This document shows, one piece after another, positions 17,377 to 27,000 of a stretch of DNA of 64,000 nucleotides (within the stretch, counting starts at the first letter, position 1; the number at the start of each line of letters is the position of its first letter). The stretch is from CALMEC01 sp963765105 (lineage in GTDB: Bacteria > Actinomycetota > Thermoleophilia > Miltoncostaeales > Miltoncostaeaceae). The notes beneath the pieces were generated by a model. It did no database searches. It was not told where the DNA came from and saw only the letters and a list, made by a program, of their open reading frames with translations. The position numbers and the translations under genes were made by a program. The stretch lies in assembly GCA_963765105.1 (NCBI GenBank), contig CAVXUW010000004.1, positions 1,054,001-1,118,000 of the forward strand, written 5' to 3'.

Positions 17377-18930
17377 ATGAACGTTGGACTCGCACTGCCG
17401 CGAGCGACTCCCCTCGCGCGCGCGCTCGTCGGAGCCTCACTACTTGTGGGATCCGCATCCCTCACGGCCGCCGCTGATGCGGCCGGAAACGCCAAGCGCC
17501 CCGCGGCCGCAGCGAAGCGTGCGGCACATCCCGCGGCGCGTAACGTCGCCCCGCGAACGGTTCAGTCGCTGACCGCGACGAGCCGGACTCAATCGGCAAT
17601 CACGGTCAACTGGCGCGCCAGCGGCGCCAACGTGCGCGTCTTCCTGAACGACGCTCGCATGGCGCGTACGACGCGCTCCTCGTGGTCCTTCTCCGGTCTC
17701 GCGTGCGACACGCGATACGTCGTCGGAGTAGGCACGACCCGTGCCAACGTCACCGAGATCGCGGTGCGTACGCTCGCCTGCGCGTCGGTGCCGACCCCGA
17801 CTCCCGCCCCCACGCCCACGCCTGCCCCGACGCCGACGCCCACCCCCACGCCGACGCCTACACCGACGCCTGGCCCGGGCACGGTCCCCGGAACCACAGG
17901 CGGGGGCAGCCTTCCGGCACGCCTCGCCCCGTCGACCGGATCGACCTTCTCTGTGGCCACCACCGGATCGGACACGAACCCGGGAACCTCCGCCGCGCCG
18001 TGGCGCACGATTGGGAAAGCCCTGGCCACCCTTCAAGCGGGCCAGACCGCCGTTGTGAGCGGTGGCACGTACAGCCAAAGCCTGAGCATCGCCCGCGGCG
18101 GCACGGCTGCCGCGCCGATCACCATTCGCAACGCCCCGGGCGAGAACGTCGTCATCCGCTCTACCGGCGGCGAGGCACTCGACTTGAATCCCGGTGCGCA
18201 GTACCTGCGTTTCCAGGGCCTGGTGTTCGAAGGCGCAACCGGTGCCTCGACCACGAACATCTATGCTATGAACAACGTGCACCACATCGAGTTCTCGGCC
18301 TGTGAGGTGCGCGGCTCGGCCCGCCAGGGATTCTTCTCGGAGCGCACCACCAGCTCCATCCACATCATCGGCTGCAACTTCCACGACAACGGTGGCTCGG
18401 GCCCAACCGGACTTGACCACAACATCTACATCGAGGGATCGAACCATGTCGTTACCGGCAACGTGGTTCGCGGCGCCCGCAACGGATACGGCATCCAGAT
18501 CTACCCGTCGAACTCGGGGATCATCGTCTCGGCCAACACCGTGGTGGAGAACGGCCGCGGCGGCATCATCGTAGGAAGCCAGGACAGCACCACCACGAAC
18601 GGCGCGCGCATCATCGGCAACATCCTTGCCTTCAACGGTGAGGCCGGCTTGATGACCTACTGGGGCGGCAGCGCCGGCACCGACAACATCGAGCGCAACA
18701 ACCTTGCGTTCGGCAACTCCGGTGGCGGTCTTACCGGCACGTCGTTCACCCACGGCACCGCCATCACCGGCGATCCGCTGTTCGTCAATCGCGCAGCGGG
18801 AGACTTCCGACTGGCTCCTGGGAGCCCCGCCCTTGGGAAGGCTGAGGCGGCGTACATGCCGGCGTTCGACCTGTTCGGAACGGCACGTCCGTCCGGGACG
18901 GGCGCGGACCTCGGCGCAGTCGAGTCGTAG
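17377..18930 (+). CDS. Secreted FN3-like plus right-handed beta-helix protein (paralog B)
   Basis: A 517-residue protein with the same layout as paralog A: signal peptide, FN3-like domain (SLTATSRTQSAITVNWRAS to a Cys pair near 105-135), linker and beta-helix. The linker is a (Pro-Thr/Ala)n run encoded by CC(N)-AC(N) repeats at 17791-17873. The helix has FSVATTGSDTNPGTSAAPW, GSARQGFFSERTTSSIHIIG, DNGGSGPTGLDHNIYIEG, NGYGIQIYPSNSGIIVSANT and the ending DLGAVES. ATG 17377 was preferred (AAGGAC 9 nt upstream) over GTG 17356. The beta-helix halves of A and B agree almost residue for residue, while the N-terminal domains diverge, so the helix is under stronger constraint. Confidence 0.88.
   Translation: MNVGLALPRATPLARALVGASLLVGSASLTAAADAAGNAKRPAAAAKRAAHPAARNVAPRTVQSLTATSRTQSAITVNWRASGANVRVFLNDARMARTTRSSWSFSGLACDTRYVVGVGTTRANVTEIAVRTLACASVPTPTPAPTPTPAPTPTPTPTPTPTPTPGPGTVPGTTGGGSLPARLAPSTGSTFSVATTGSDTNPGTSAAPWRTIGKALATLQAGQTAVVSGGTYSQSLSIARGGTAAAPITIRNAPGENVVIRSTGGEALDLNPGAQYLRFQGLVFEGATGASTTNIYAMNNVHHIEFSACEVRGSARQGFFSERTTSSIHIIGCNFHDNGGSGPTGLDHNIYIEGSNHVVTGNVVRGARNGYGIQIYPSNSGIIVSANTVVENGRGGIIVGSQDSTTTNGARIIGNILAFNGEAGLMTYWGGSAGTDNIERNNLAFGNSGGGLTGTSFTHGTAITGDPLFVNRAAGDFRLAPGSPALGKAEAAYMPAFDLFGTARPSGTGADLGAVES
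17791..17873 (+). repeat. Low-complexity Pro-Thr coding repeat
   Basis: Imperfect tandem units of CCGACGCCCACG type encode alternating Pro-Thr/Pro-Ala, the flexible stalk between the FN3-like and beta-helix domains. Such runs can change length by slippage. Confidence 0.75.
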
Positions 18931-18939
18931 CAGCCGGTT

Positions 18940-18970
18940 GAGGTGGGGTGGCTCCTGGCCACCCCACCTC
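18940..18970. terminator. Bidirectional terminator hairpin
   Basis: GAGGTGGGGTGG pairs perfectly with CCACCCCACCTC (12-bp stem, 7-nt loop) between the convergent beta-helix paralog B and PAP2 genes. It probably serves both. Confidence 0.7.
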
Positions 18971-18978
18971 ACCGTGCT

Positions 18979-19704
18979 TTAGCCGGGGCGGGACCGCACA
19001 GGCCATCCCGGGAACCTGAGGTAACGCCCTAACGGCACGGTCCCGGCGACTCGGGCGAGGACGAGACAAATGGTGGTGATCCAGGCAATCGTCAGGCACC
19101 AACCGGCGATCACGTCCGACAACCAGTGCCCTCCGTCGGCAATGACCGCGGCGCCAATGGCGACGACGAAGAAGCTGGCAGCAACCAGGGCGGGAATGGC
19201 CCATCGGGTCCCCCAGACGAGCACCACAAGGGCCCCGGCGATCGCCATGGTCGCCATGCCGTGACCGCTGGGGAACGAGTTGTCCCCGGGCAGGGGAAAC
19301 GGCGATCCCCGGTGGAACAGCGTCTTGACGAACGGTGAGGCCAGGCCGGCGACAAGTACGGTCATGGCAAAGAGCGCTGCCCGCACCCGACGGAGGGCAA
19401 TCAGTGCCACGAGAGCCGCCGCGACAAGGAGCGCCAGTTCGCGGTCGTCGGTGAGGCGAAACAGCTGGGGCATCACCTTCTGCAGAAACGCGTTGTCCCG
19501 CCCCGGTGTTGATCCAAGCGGCCAGTCCGAGACGCCGCTATAGAGGTGGGCGAACACCGCCCGGTCAATCGGACCCGGGGCTCGCGGCGCAACCCAAACG
19601 GCGAGAAGGGTGAACACCACCAGCGGCAGTCCCACACCGATAAGCCCCCGCCGCAAACCCCGATGATGTGCGTCCCTAGGTTCCTCCATTCGATTACTTG
19701 TCAC
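18979..19704 (-). CDS. PAP2-family membrane phosphatase
   Basis: A 241-residue membrane protein of about six helices. The PAP2 motifs are in order: KTLFHRGSP (motif 1), FPSGHGMATMAI (motif 2, catalytic PSGH) and GGHWLSDVIAGW (motif 3, general-base His). The family dephosphorylates lipid phosphates, including undecaprenyl pyrophosphate, which would recycle the carrier used by the neighbouring EPS pathway. The start was set at GTG 19704 because CATACT lies 6 nt before it; ATG 19689, five codons on, is the alternative. It converges with beta-helix paralog B. Confidence 0.85.
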   Translation of the reverse strand: MTSNRMEEPRDAHHRGLRRGLIGVGLPLVVFTLLAVWVAPRAPGPIDRAVFAHLYSGVSDWPLGSTPGRDNAFLQKVMPQLFRLTDDRELALLVAAALVALIALRRVRAALFAMTVLVAGLASPFVKTLFHRGSPFPLPGDNSFPSGHGMATMAIAGALVVLVWGTRWAIPALVAASFFVVAIGAAVIADGGHWLSDVIAGWCLTIAWITTICLVLARVAGTVPLGRYLRFPGWPVRSRPG

Positions 19705-19710
19705 ACAGCA

Positions 19711-19716
19711 AGTATG
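19711..19716 (-). promoter_or_regulatory. Possible leaderless -10 box of the PAP2 gene
   Basis: CATACT on the minus strand, 6 nt before GTG 19704. It differs from TANNNT at the first base, so support is moderate. Confidence 0.4.
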
Positions 19717-20072
19717 CGATGAGAGCGGATTCGGGTCGCCGGGCCAACACGCCGGGCACGATACCGCCCGTAGGTACCTTCCGACCCGACCGAGAACGAT
19801 TCGACGGTGTTCCCGGGCGTCTCGGCCCAGTGCCGGGGCGCGACCGCCTCCCGCCACTTGGCGCACGGGGGACGCCCAAGTGGCGTCGACGGGCACTCGA
19901 TACGCACAAACTCTGGGCAGCAATCTGCCGACGCCTCTCCCGGAAAGAATCGCGGATCGGGGCCAGAAGGGACTTTGTGCGATGTCGCAGAAGGGATGTG
20001 AACGATGGGTGGGTTGCCATCGCGAGATCGGCCGGGTTGGGAAACGTCGCAGTGCCGATTTGCACCCCCGGG
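19717..20072. other. Intergenic region upstream of asnB
   Basis: About 360 nt between divergent genes. No gene, repeat or convincing hairpin is seen. Short open frames on both strands have no recognisable product. Confidence 0.5.
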
Positions 20073-20078
20073 TAGAAT
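20073..20078 (+). promoter_or_regulatory. Leaderless -10 box of asnB
   Basis: TAGAAT with 6 nt to ATG 20085. No ribosome binding site is present, consistent with a leaderless mRNA. Confidence 0.65.
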
Positions 20079-20084
20079 TGTCGA

Positions 20085-21965
20085 ATGTGTGGAATCTGCG
20101 GCCTTGTGTCGCTCACAGGAGAGCGTGTCGACCGGGACGTCGTGACGCGCATGAACGATGCGCTGTCGCACCGCGGACCCGATGCGGCGGGCGTTTTTTG
20201 CGACGGAGTGGCCGCAATCGCCAACCGACGCCTATCGATCATCGACCTGGCCGGTGGTGACCAGCCCATTGCCAACGAGGACGGCACCGTCCACGTCGTC
20301 CAGAACGGTGAGATCTACAACTACCGGGAGCTGAAAGAGGAGCTTGAAGGCAAAGGCCACCAGTTCCGCACGAACTCCGACACCGAGGTGCTCGTGCACC
20401 TGTACGAGGAGCACGGCCCCGCCTTCGCCAAACGCTTGCGCGGGATGTTCGCCGTTGCGATCTGGGATGTGCCGCGCCGCCGTTTCGTCCTGACCCGGGA
20501 CCAGTACGGCATCAAGCCGATGTACTACCGGATGACCGCCACCAGCATCTCCTTCGCGTCCGAGTTGAAGGCCCTCCTGCAGCAGCCGGGTTTCTCGAAG
20601 GACATCGACCTGGACGCCCTGGAGGCGTACCTGGCCTACTCCTGTATTCCGGCCCCGCTCACCATCTTCCGCGACGCGAAGAAACTCCCCGCCGGGCACG
20701 TGATGGTGTGGGAGGGAACCGACACCACACGAACGGCCCGTATCGAACGCTACGCCGCCCCACTTCCCGGACCCTCCATGGGCCTACTGCGCCGGAGCGA
20801 AGAGGATCTGGCCGAGGAGATCCGCGAGCGATTGGCCAACTCGGTCAAGGCCCACCTCATCGCCGATGTCCCGGTCGGGGTGCTGCTTTCCGGCGGAGTT
20901 GACTCCTCCGCTCTGGCCGCCCTGGCCTCGGAGAACGGCGCGTCGAAGGTGAGCACCTTCACGATCGGTTTCGACGAAGCCGGCTTTGACGAACGTGAAC
21001 GGGCCCGTTCGGTGGCTCAGCGATACAGCACCGACCACCACGAGATGGTGCTGAAACCCAACGCGCTCGAGTTGCTGCCAAAGATGGCGGAGATCTTCGA
21101 CGAGCCGTTTGCCGATTCGTCGGCCATTCCCACGTACCTCGTCTCCCAACTTGCTCGCGAGCATGTAAAAGTCGCTCTCTCCGGCGAGGGTGGCGACGAG
21201 CTGTTTGGCGGCTACTTCAACTACGTGGGGCATCGCTTGGCCCCGATCGTCGGCCGCGCTGCACCACTCCTGCGCCCGCTCATCCATCGCCTTCCCAGCT
21301 CCACCAAACAGGCCAGCAGTCTCGACTACAAAGCCAAGCGCTTCATCGATGGCGCCGCCGCCGGGCCCCTGGAGCGCCACTTCATCTGGAAGAGCATCTT
21401 CTCGCCTGAGCTTCGCGCCGAGGTGCTCACGAGTGACCACCGTGGCGCTCACGATCCCATCGACCTCCTGCGCCCCACCTACGCCGAGACCGAAGGCGCC
21501 GACCGCCTGGCCCGCATCATGGACGTCGACCTGCGCGTCTTCCTCGTTGAGGACATGCTGGTGAAGACGGACCGCACCAGCATGGCTCAGTCGTTGGAGG
21601 CCCGCGTGCCGTTTCTCGACCCGGCCATCACCAACCTGGCCCTCATGATCCCCTCGCGCCACAAGGTGCGCGGCCTTACGAAAAAGCGCCTGCTGAGGAA
21701 GGCCCTCGCCCCGCTGGTACCCGAGATGGTGCTCAACGGCAAGAAGCAGGGCTTTTCCATCCCCGTCGGCACGTGGCTGCGTGAGGACCTGCAACCGGTG
21801 GTGCGCGAGATGCTCGCGCCCTCGGAAATCCGCAAACAAGGCGTGTTTCAGGACGCAACCGTCACCCGCCTCGTCGACCAACACTCACGCGGCGAGCGCG
21901 ACCACAGTCGCCAGCTCTGGGCACTGCTCATCTTCGGCCTCTGGCACCAGCGGTACGCCACATGA
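20085..21965 (+). CDS. asnB: Asparagine synthetase (glutamine-hydrolysing)
   Basis: A complete 626-residue class-II amidotransferase. The mature N-terminus is Cys2 (MCGICG), with RLSIIDLAGGDQPI, QNGEIYNYRELKEEL and NSDTEVLVHLYEE in the glutaminase domain. The synthetase domain has VGVLLSGGVDSSALAAL (ATP pyrophosphatase P-loop), SGEGGDELFGGY and VEDMLVKTDRTSMAQSLEAR. In polysaccharide loci such AsnB-like enzymes often amidate a uronic acid or another carboxylate of the glycan or a modifying group rather than free aspartate. Its overlap (ATGA) with a beta-helix lipoprotein gene supports that reading, which is inference. Length and motifs suit a functional enzyme. Confidence 0.93.
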   Translation: MCGICGLVSLTGERVDRDVVTRMNDALSHRGPDAAGVFCDGVAAIANRRLSIIDLAGGDQPIANEDGTVHVVQNGEIYNYRELKEELEGKGHQFRTNSDTEVLVHLYEEHGPAFAKRLRGMFAVAIWDVPRRRFVLTRDQYGIKPMYYRMTATSISFASELKALLQQPGFSKDIDLDALEAYLAYSCIPAPLTIFRDAKKLPAGHVMVWEGTDTTRTARIERYAAPLPGPSMGLLRRSEEDLAEEIRERLANSVKAHLIADVPVGVLLSGGVDSSALAALASENGASKVSTFTIGFDEAGFDERERARSVAQRYSTDHHEMVLKPNALELLPKMAEIFDEPFADSSAIPTYLVSQLAREHVKVALSGEGGDELFGGYFNYVGHRLAPIVGRAAPLLRPLIHRLPSSTKQASSLDYKAKRFIDGAAAGPLERHFIWKSIFSPELRAEVLTSDHRGAHDPIDLLRPTYAETEGADRLARIMDVDLRVFLVEDMLVKTDRTSMAQSLEARVPFLDPAITNLALMIPSRHKVRGLTKKRLLRKALAPLVPEMVLNGKKQGFSIPVGTWLREDLQPVVREMLAPSEIRKQGVFQDATVTRLVDQHSRGERDHSRQLWALLIFGLWHQRYAT

Positions 21966-23095
21966 CACGCGGCCGACGCGACCTGCTTCGGCACGCCGTC
22001 GTCGCACTCGCCCTGACAACGACGCTCGCCGCATGCGGGGGATCATCGGGCGGATCGGGGGAGCCCCCACCACCCCCGCCCGGCACCACAGCGCCAACAC
22101 GCGACGCCACCGTCCACGTCGCCCCAAGTGGCGCCGACACCAACGACGGGAGCGAAGGACGCCCGTGGGCCACGCTGAGCCACGCGATCGCCGAGCTCTC
22201 ACCGGGTGACACCCTCGTCGTGGCCGGCGGCACCTACCCCGAGAGCGTCGCCGTGAACGTCACCGGCAGCACAGCCTCGCCCATCACGATTCGCAGCGCC
22301 GCCAACGCCCGGCCCGTCGTTCGGGCCACCGGAGCGGCTGCTATCGAGGTTGGCACCGGCGCCGCACATGTCACGGTTGACGGGCTGTCATTCGAGGGAG
22401 CGACCGGCGAGTCGTCGGCCAACATCTACGTTTCCGGCGACGCCCACGACATCACCTTTCGCGCCTGCCAGTCACGCCGCTCTGCCCGCCAGGGTTTCTT
22501 CTCCGAGCGCACCACCCGAAACGTTTTGGTGGAGGGCTGTTCGTTCAGCGACAACGGCGGGCGCGGTCCGGACAACCTCGATCACAACCTCTACGTCGAA
22601 GGCACCGGGCACCGCATCGTCAACAACGTCATCGTCGGCGCAAAGAACGGCTACGGCATCCAGCTCTACCCGGCCACCACCGACGTCGTCGTGGCCAACA
22701 ACACGATCGTCGGTAACCGCTCGGGAATCATCGTGGGAGCCGAGGAAACCACGGCCACGACCGGTGTCATCATCGTGAACAACATCGTGGCCAACAACGA
22801 ACGCACCGGCATCAGCTCGTATTGGGGCAACGCCCCCGGCTCCGGCAACGTCGCCCGTTCCAACGTGCTGTTCAAAAACGGGCAGGGCGACCTCGACAGA
22901 TCCGGTGGTGGGCTCACCTTTCGGGCCAACACGATCGCCAACCCCAAGTTCGTCGACCTCACAGCTCGCGATTTCCGGTTGCTGCCCGGCAGCGCCGCCG
23001 AAGGCCGCGCCGCCCCCGACGAGGCCCCCGAGACCGACTATTCCGGCGGCGGACGGCCGGCGACCGCGGCAGATGTTGGGGCGTTCGAACGCTGA
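21962..23095 (+). CDS. Beta-helix repeat lipoprotein
   Basis: A 377-residue protein translationally coupled to asnB (ATGA overlap). A lipoprotein signal with lipobox LAAC (Cys at about residue 28) is followed by a Gly/Pro tether. The beta-helix opens VHVAPSGADTNDGSEGRPW and has the same signature coils as paralogs A and B: SARQGFFSERTTRN, DNGGRGPDNLDHNLYVEG and NGYGIQLYPATTDVVVANNT, ending ADVGAFER. It would sit on the outer face of the membrane. The shared RQGFFSE core across three neighbouring genes suggests a conserved ligand or active site. Confidence 0.88.
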   Translation: MTRGRRDLLRHAVVALALTTTLAACGGSSGGSGEPPPPPPGTTAPTRDATVHVAPSGADTNDGSEGRPWATLSHAIAELSPGDTLVVAGGTYPESVAVNVTGSTASPITIRSAANARPVVRATGAAAIEVGTGAAHVTVDGLSFEGATGESSANIYVSGDAHDITFRACQSRRSARQGFFSERTTRNVLVEGCSFSDNGGRGPDNLDHNLYVEGTGHRIVNNVIVGAKNGYGIQLYPATTDVVVANNTIVGNRSGIIVGAEETTATTGVIIVNNIVANNERTGISSYWGNAPGSGNVARSNVLFKNGQGDLDRSGGGLTFRANTIANPKFVDLTARDFRLLPGSAAEGRAAPDEAPETDYSGGGRPATAADVGAFER

Positions 23096-23287
23096 TCCCC
23101 TAATGGTTCTCACACAATCCCTGGCCGTCGGCGGGTTGTGCTGAGGTTTGGCCCCCCCAAAGGTCGAGGACCCTGCCTAACCGTAGGAACGGAATTGCGA
23201 AAACCGACTGGTTTCGTATGCGACCGCGACCTACCATCCAAAAGGCGCCTCCCACGCGCACCCTCGGAAAGCACAGGTTTGACTGCG

Positions 23288-24037
23288 ATGGATCGCTCGC
23301 TCGAACACCCCGTAAGGATTCTCTCGATTCCCCACCTCACTGAGGACGGCATTGGCCGCCCGCTCCACCCGTCAGCTGGACGTGTCAACCGCGCTACCAA
23401 GCGCGGTTTTGACCTTGTGACGTCCGGGTTGATGCTCCTGGTGACGGCGCCGCTTTTTGCCCTCCTCGCCGTCCTCGTCGCGGTCGAGAGCCCTGGCGGC
23501 GTCTTCTACCGGTGCTATCGCGTCGGTTTCCATGGCCGCCCACTGGCCATGCTGAAGTTCCGGAAGATGCACGCCACCGCCACCGGCCCCGCGCTCACGC
23601 TGGCCGATGACGACCGCTTCACCCGTATCGGCCGCTTCCTGGCCGCAACGAAACTCGATGAGCTCCCCCAGCTGTGGAATGTCTTCCGCGGCGACATGAG
23701 CCTGGTCGGACCACGTCCCGAAGACGCACGATTCGTCGAAATGCACAGGGACGGCTACGCACGAATCCTGTCGGTCCGCCCCGGGGTCACCGGACTCTCC
23801 CAACTCGCGTTCGCCCGCGAGAGCGAGATTCTCGACCCGAACGATCGCGAGGGCTACTACATCCGTGACCTGCTGCCTCAGAAGGTCGACCTCGACGTCA
23901 ACTACGCCGCACGCCGCACTCTGTGGCTCGACATCAAGATCCTGTTTTGGACTGCCGCAGCGGTGGTCGCACGGCGCGATGTCGCCGTCAACCGCCAGAC
24001 CGCCAACCTCGGATTTCGCCGCCGAACCGAACCCTGA
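23288..24037 (+). CDS. Polyprenyl-phosphate sugar-1-phosphate transferase (bacterial sugar transferase family)
   Basis: A 249-residue protein from ATG 23288; an upstream in-frame GTG at 23138 would add 50 unconserved residues. KRGFDLVTSGLMLLVTAPLF is the single re-entrant membrane segment. VGFHGRPLAMLKFRKMH, FTRIGRFLAATKLDELPQLW (catalytic Asp-Glu dyad in DELPQ), NVFRGDMSLVGPRPE and YARILSVRPGVTGLSQ are the family blocks. It starts repeat-unit synthesis by moving a sugar-1-phosphate from UDP-sugar to undecaprenyl phosphate. The short monotopic form lacks the extra N-terminal helices of WbaP/WcaJ. It is probably co-transcribed with the following LamG gene (47-nt gap). Confidence 0.9.
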   Translation: MDRSLEHPVRILSIPHLTEDGIGRPLHPSAGRVNRATKRGFDLVTSGLMLLVTAPLFALLAVLVAVESPGGVFYRCYRVGFHGRPLAMLKFRKMHATATGPALTLADDDRFTRIGRFLAATKLDELPQLWNVFRGDMSLVGPRPEDARFVEMHRDGYARILSVRPGVTGLSQLAFARESEILDPNDREGYYIRDLLPQKVDLDVNYAARRTLWLDIKILFWTAAAVVARRDVAVNRQTANLGFRRRTEP

Positions 24038-24084
24038 GCGTCCCGGAGCCGGTGGCTCCTCACGACATCGACTTGAGGCACCAG

Positions 24085-27000
24085 ATGCGAACTCGCGCGA
24101 ATGACGTCCCCACCGCTCATCGGAGCCGCACCACGCGTGCGGTTGCGCTCGCACTGGCGGCCGTGGCACTCGTCCCCGCATCGGCCGTGGCCGCCGGGTA
24201 CCGCGACGAGGTCATCAGCGACAATCCGGCCGCCTACTGGCGACTGGGCGAGGCCTCTGGAACGGTGGCCGCAAACGAGATCGCGGCGAACACCGGCACC
24301 TACACTGGCGGCGTACTTGTTGGCCAGCAAAGTGCTCTCTCGGGCGATACGAACACCGCCGCAACGTTTGACGGGGTCAACGACCACATCGTCGTCCCCC
24401 AGTCGACCACGCTGGACGCCACGGCGGGCGTCACCGTCGAGTTGTGGGCAAAGCGCACCAAAAACGCGTCCTGGCAGGTGCTCGTCGGCAAGCCGGGCAA
24501 CGGCCAGTCGCAACTCGAGAACTACGCCATCTGGTTTGACAGCTCCAACCGGCTGCAAGCGTACTTCGGCAACGGCACCACGCACGTCTCCGCCGCCTGG
24601 GGAACCGCGGTGGATACGGGATGGCATCACATCGCCGCCACCTACGACAACGCCGTCGCCCGGCTGTATGTCGATGGTGTTCAGCGGGCGCAAACCAGCT
24701 CGACGGTGCAGCTGACTCCGAGCGCCAACGCCTTGAACATCGGCCGGTCAAATGACGGAAGCTACTTCTTCGGCGGCAGCCTGGACGATGTGGCCGTCTA
24801 CCGCACCGTCCTCTCAGCGACGCGCATTCAGGCGCATTTCGCCGCCGCCTCAACGCCGACGGTCGACACGACGGCGCCGCTCCTCACCCTCACCCAACCC
24901 GTCGGTGGGTCGACGACGGCCAGCGCCACCCCCGCCGTTTCGGGCGTTGCGGGCACCGCCTCGGGCGACAGTACCTCCGTCACCGTCCGCCTCTACGCCG
25001 GGTCGAGCGCGACCGGCGCCCCGGTTCAAACCCTCAGCGCGACCCGAGCCGGCGGCGGGGCGTACTCCGTCACCGCCACGACCCTGGCCAATGGCGTGTA
25101 CACCGCGCAGGCCGAGCAAGCCGACACGGCCGGAAACGTGGGCCGAAGCGGGGCCGCAACCTTCACCGTGGCCGTCGGGAGCGGCGACGTCACCGCCCCG
25201 GTGGTGTCGTTGACCCAGCCGGCCAACGGCTCGTCCACCACTGCCACCACGCCGACCTTCTCGGGTGTGGCCGGCACGCTCATCGGTGACAGCACCGCCG
25301 TGACCGTTCGCCTGTACGCGGGGGCGACCGCCACAGGCCCCCCGGTGCAGTCGCTGACGGCAACCCGCTCCATCGTGGGTGCGTACTCGGTACCGGCAAG
25401 CCCCGCCCTCGCAAACGGCACCTACACCGCACGTGCCGAGCAACTCGATGATTCCGGCAACGTGGGGCAAAGCGCATCCACGTCGTTCACGGTCGACACC
25501 GTCGCCCCGGCCGTCACCCTCACCCAACCTGCGGCGGCCGCCACCGTGGGCACCGCCCCGACCCTGGCCGGTGTGGCGGGAACCGCCACGGGCGACAGCG
25601 CCACCGTTACCGTCCTTGTCTACAGTGGATCGACGACCACCGGCACGCTGGTGCGCACGCTCTCGGCGACGCGGCAGACCGGTGGTGCGTACTCGGTGGC
25701 TGCAACTCCCGCCCTTGCCGGCGGCACCTACACCGCCCGTGCCCAGCAGAGCGACCAGGCCAGCAATGGGGGACAAAGCGCCGCCACGACCTTCACCGTT
25801 GACGCGACCGCACCAGTGGTGACGCTCACCGCCCCCGCCGCTGGGTCGACGTTGACGATCGCCACTCCCGCGGTCAGCGGCGTTGCCGGCACGGCAACCG
25901 GCGACAGCGCCGCGGTGACCGTGCGCATCTACTCAGGCTCGTCGGCCACGGGCCCCGCCCTCCAAACCCTCAACGCGACCCGCCAGACGGGCGGGGCATA
26001 CACGGTCAATGCCGCGACGCTCGGCAACGGCACCTACACGGCCCGCGCCAGCCAAGCGGACGCAGTGGGCAACGTCGGCGACTCAGCGGCCAACACCTTC
26101 ACCGTGGCCGTCCCGAGCGGCACCGACCCGGTGCTGATCGGAGCCGGCGACATCGCCGGATGCGGCTCGACACCGAAGGACGCCGAGACGGCTGCCCTCC
26201 TCGCGCAGCACCCCACCGCAACGGTTTTCACCCTCGGGGACAACGCCTACGACAACGGCACGGCCACCGAATACGCAAACTGCTACGGACCGACCTGGGG
26301 GGTCCACAAGGCGCGAACCCACCCCACCGTCGCCGACCACGACCTCGACACCGGAACCCCACAGGCCTATCTCAACTACTTCAACGCGCAGCTCGCCCCG
26401 TACGGCCCCACGGCGACCGACCCGACGAAGATGTACTACAGCTACAACCTCGGCGCGTGGCACGTCGTGCACCTCAACGCCGTGTGCTTCTACTACACGC
26501 CCGGGTGCAACGTCGCCGGTCAGGAGGCCTGGTTCCAGGCCGATCTCGCCGCCCATCCCAACCAATGCACTGTGGTGATGATGTCGTCACCCCGCTTCTC
26601 CTCAGGAAACATCCACGGCAACAACACCGATATGCAGGGCCTCTGGGCCACGGCGTACGAAGGTGGGGCGGAGCTCGTGCTCTCTGGAGACGACCACATC
26701 TACGAACGATTCGCTCCCATGGACGCCGGCGGCAACGCCGACCCCGCGTTCGGCGTGCGACAGTTCATCGCCGGCACCGGCGGATACCTCATGTACGGCA
26801 TCGGCACCGTCAAACCCAACAGCCAGGTGCGCTACACGGCAAACGCCGGGGTAATGAAACTGACGCTTCACCCCACGAGCTACGACTGGCAGTTCATCCC
26901 CATCGACGGGCTCCCATCACCGGACTCGGGCACGGCCAACTGTCACGGAGTTCCCGGCTCCGGTGGCGGTGTGACCGGTGCCCCGACGGTTCGCGCCTCG

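Noticed and set aside
17440..18972. A 510-codon minus-strand open frame opposite beta-helix paralog B
   Set aside because: It is an antisense shadow in GC-rich sequence: Arg/Gly/Ala-rich, no domain, and covers a clearly conserved gene on the other strand.
24850..25776. A long minus-strand open frame across the Ig repeats
   Set aside because: It mirrors the periodic codons of the four Ig repeats on the plus strand; its repeated Gly/Arg-rich product has no family resemblance.
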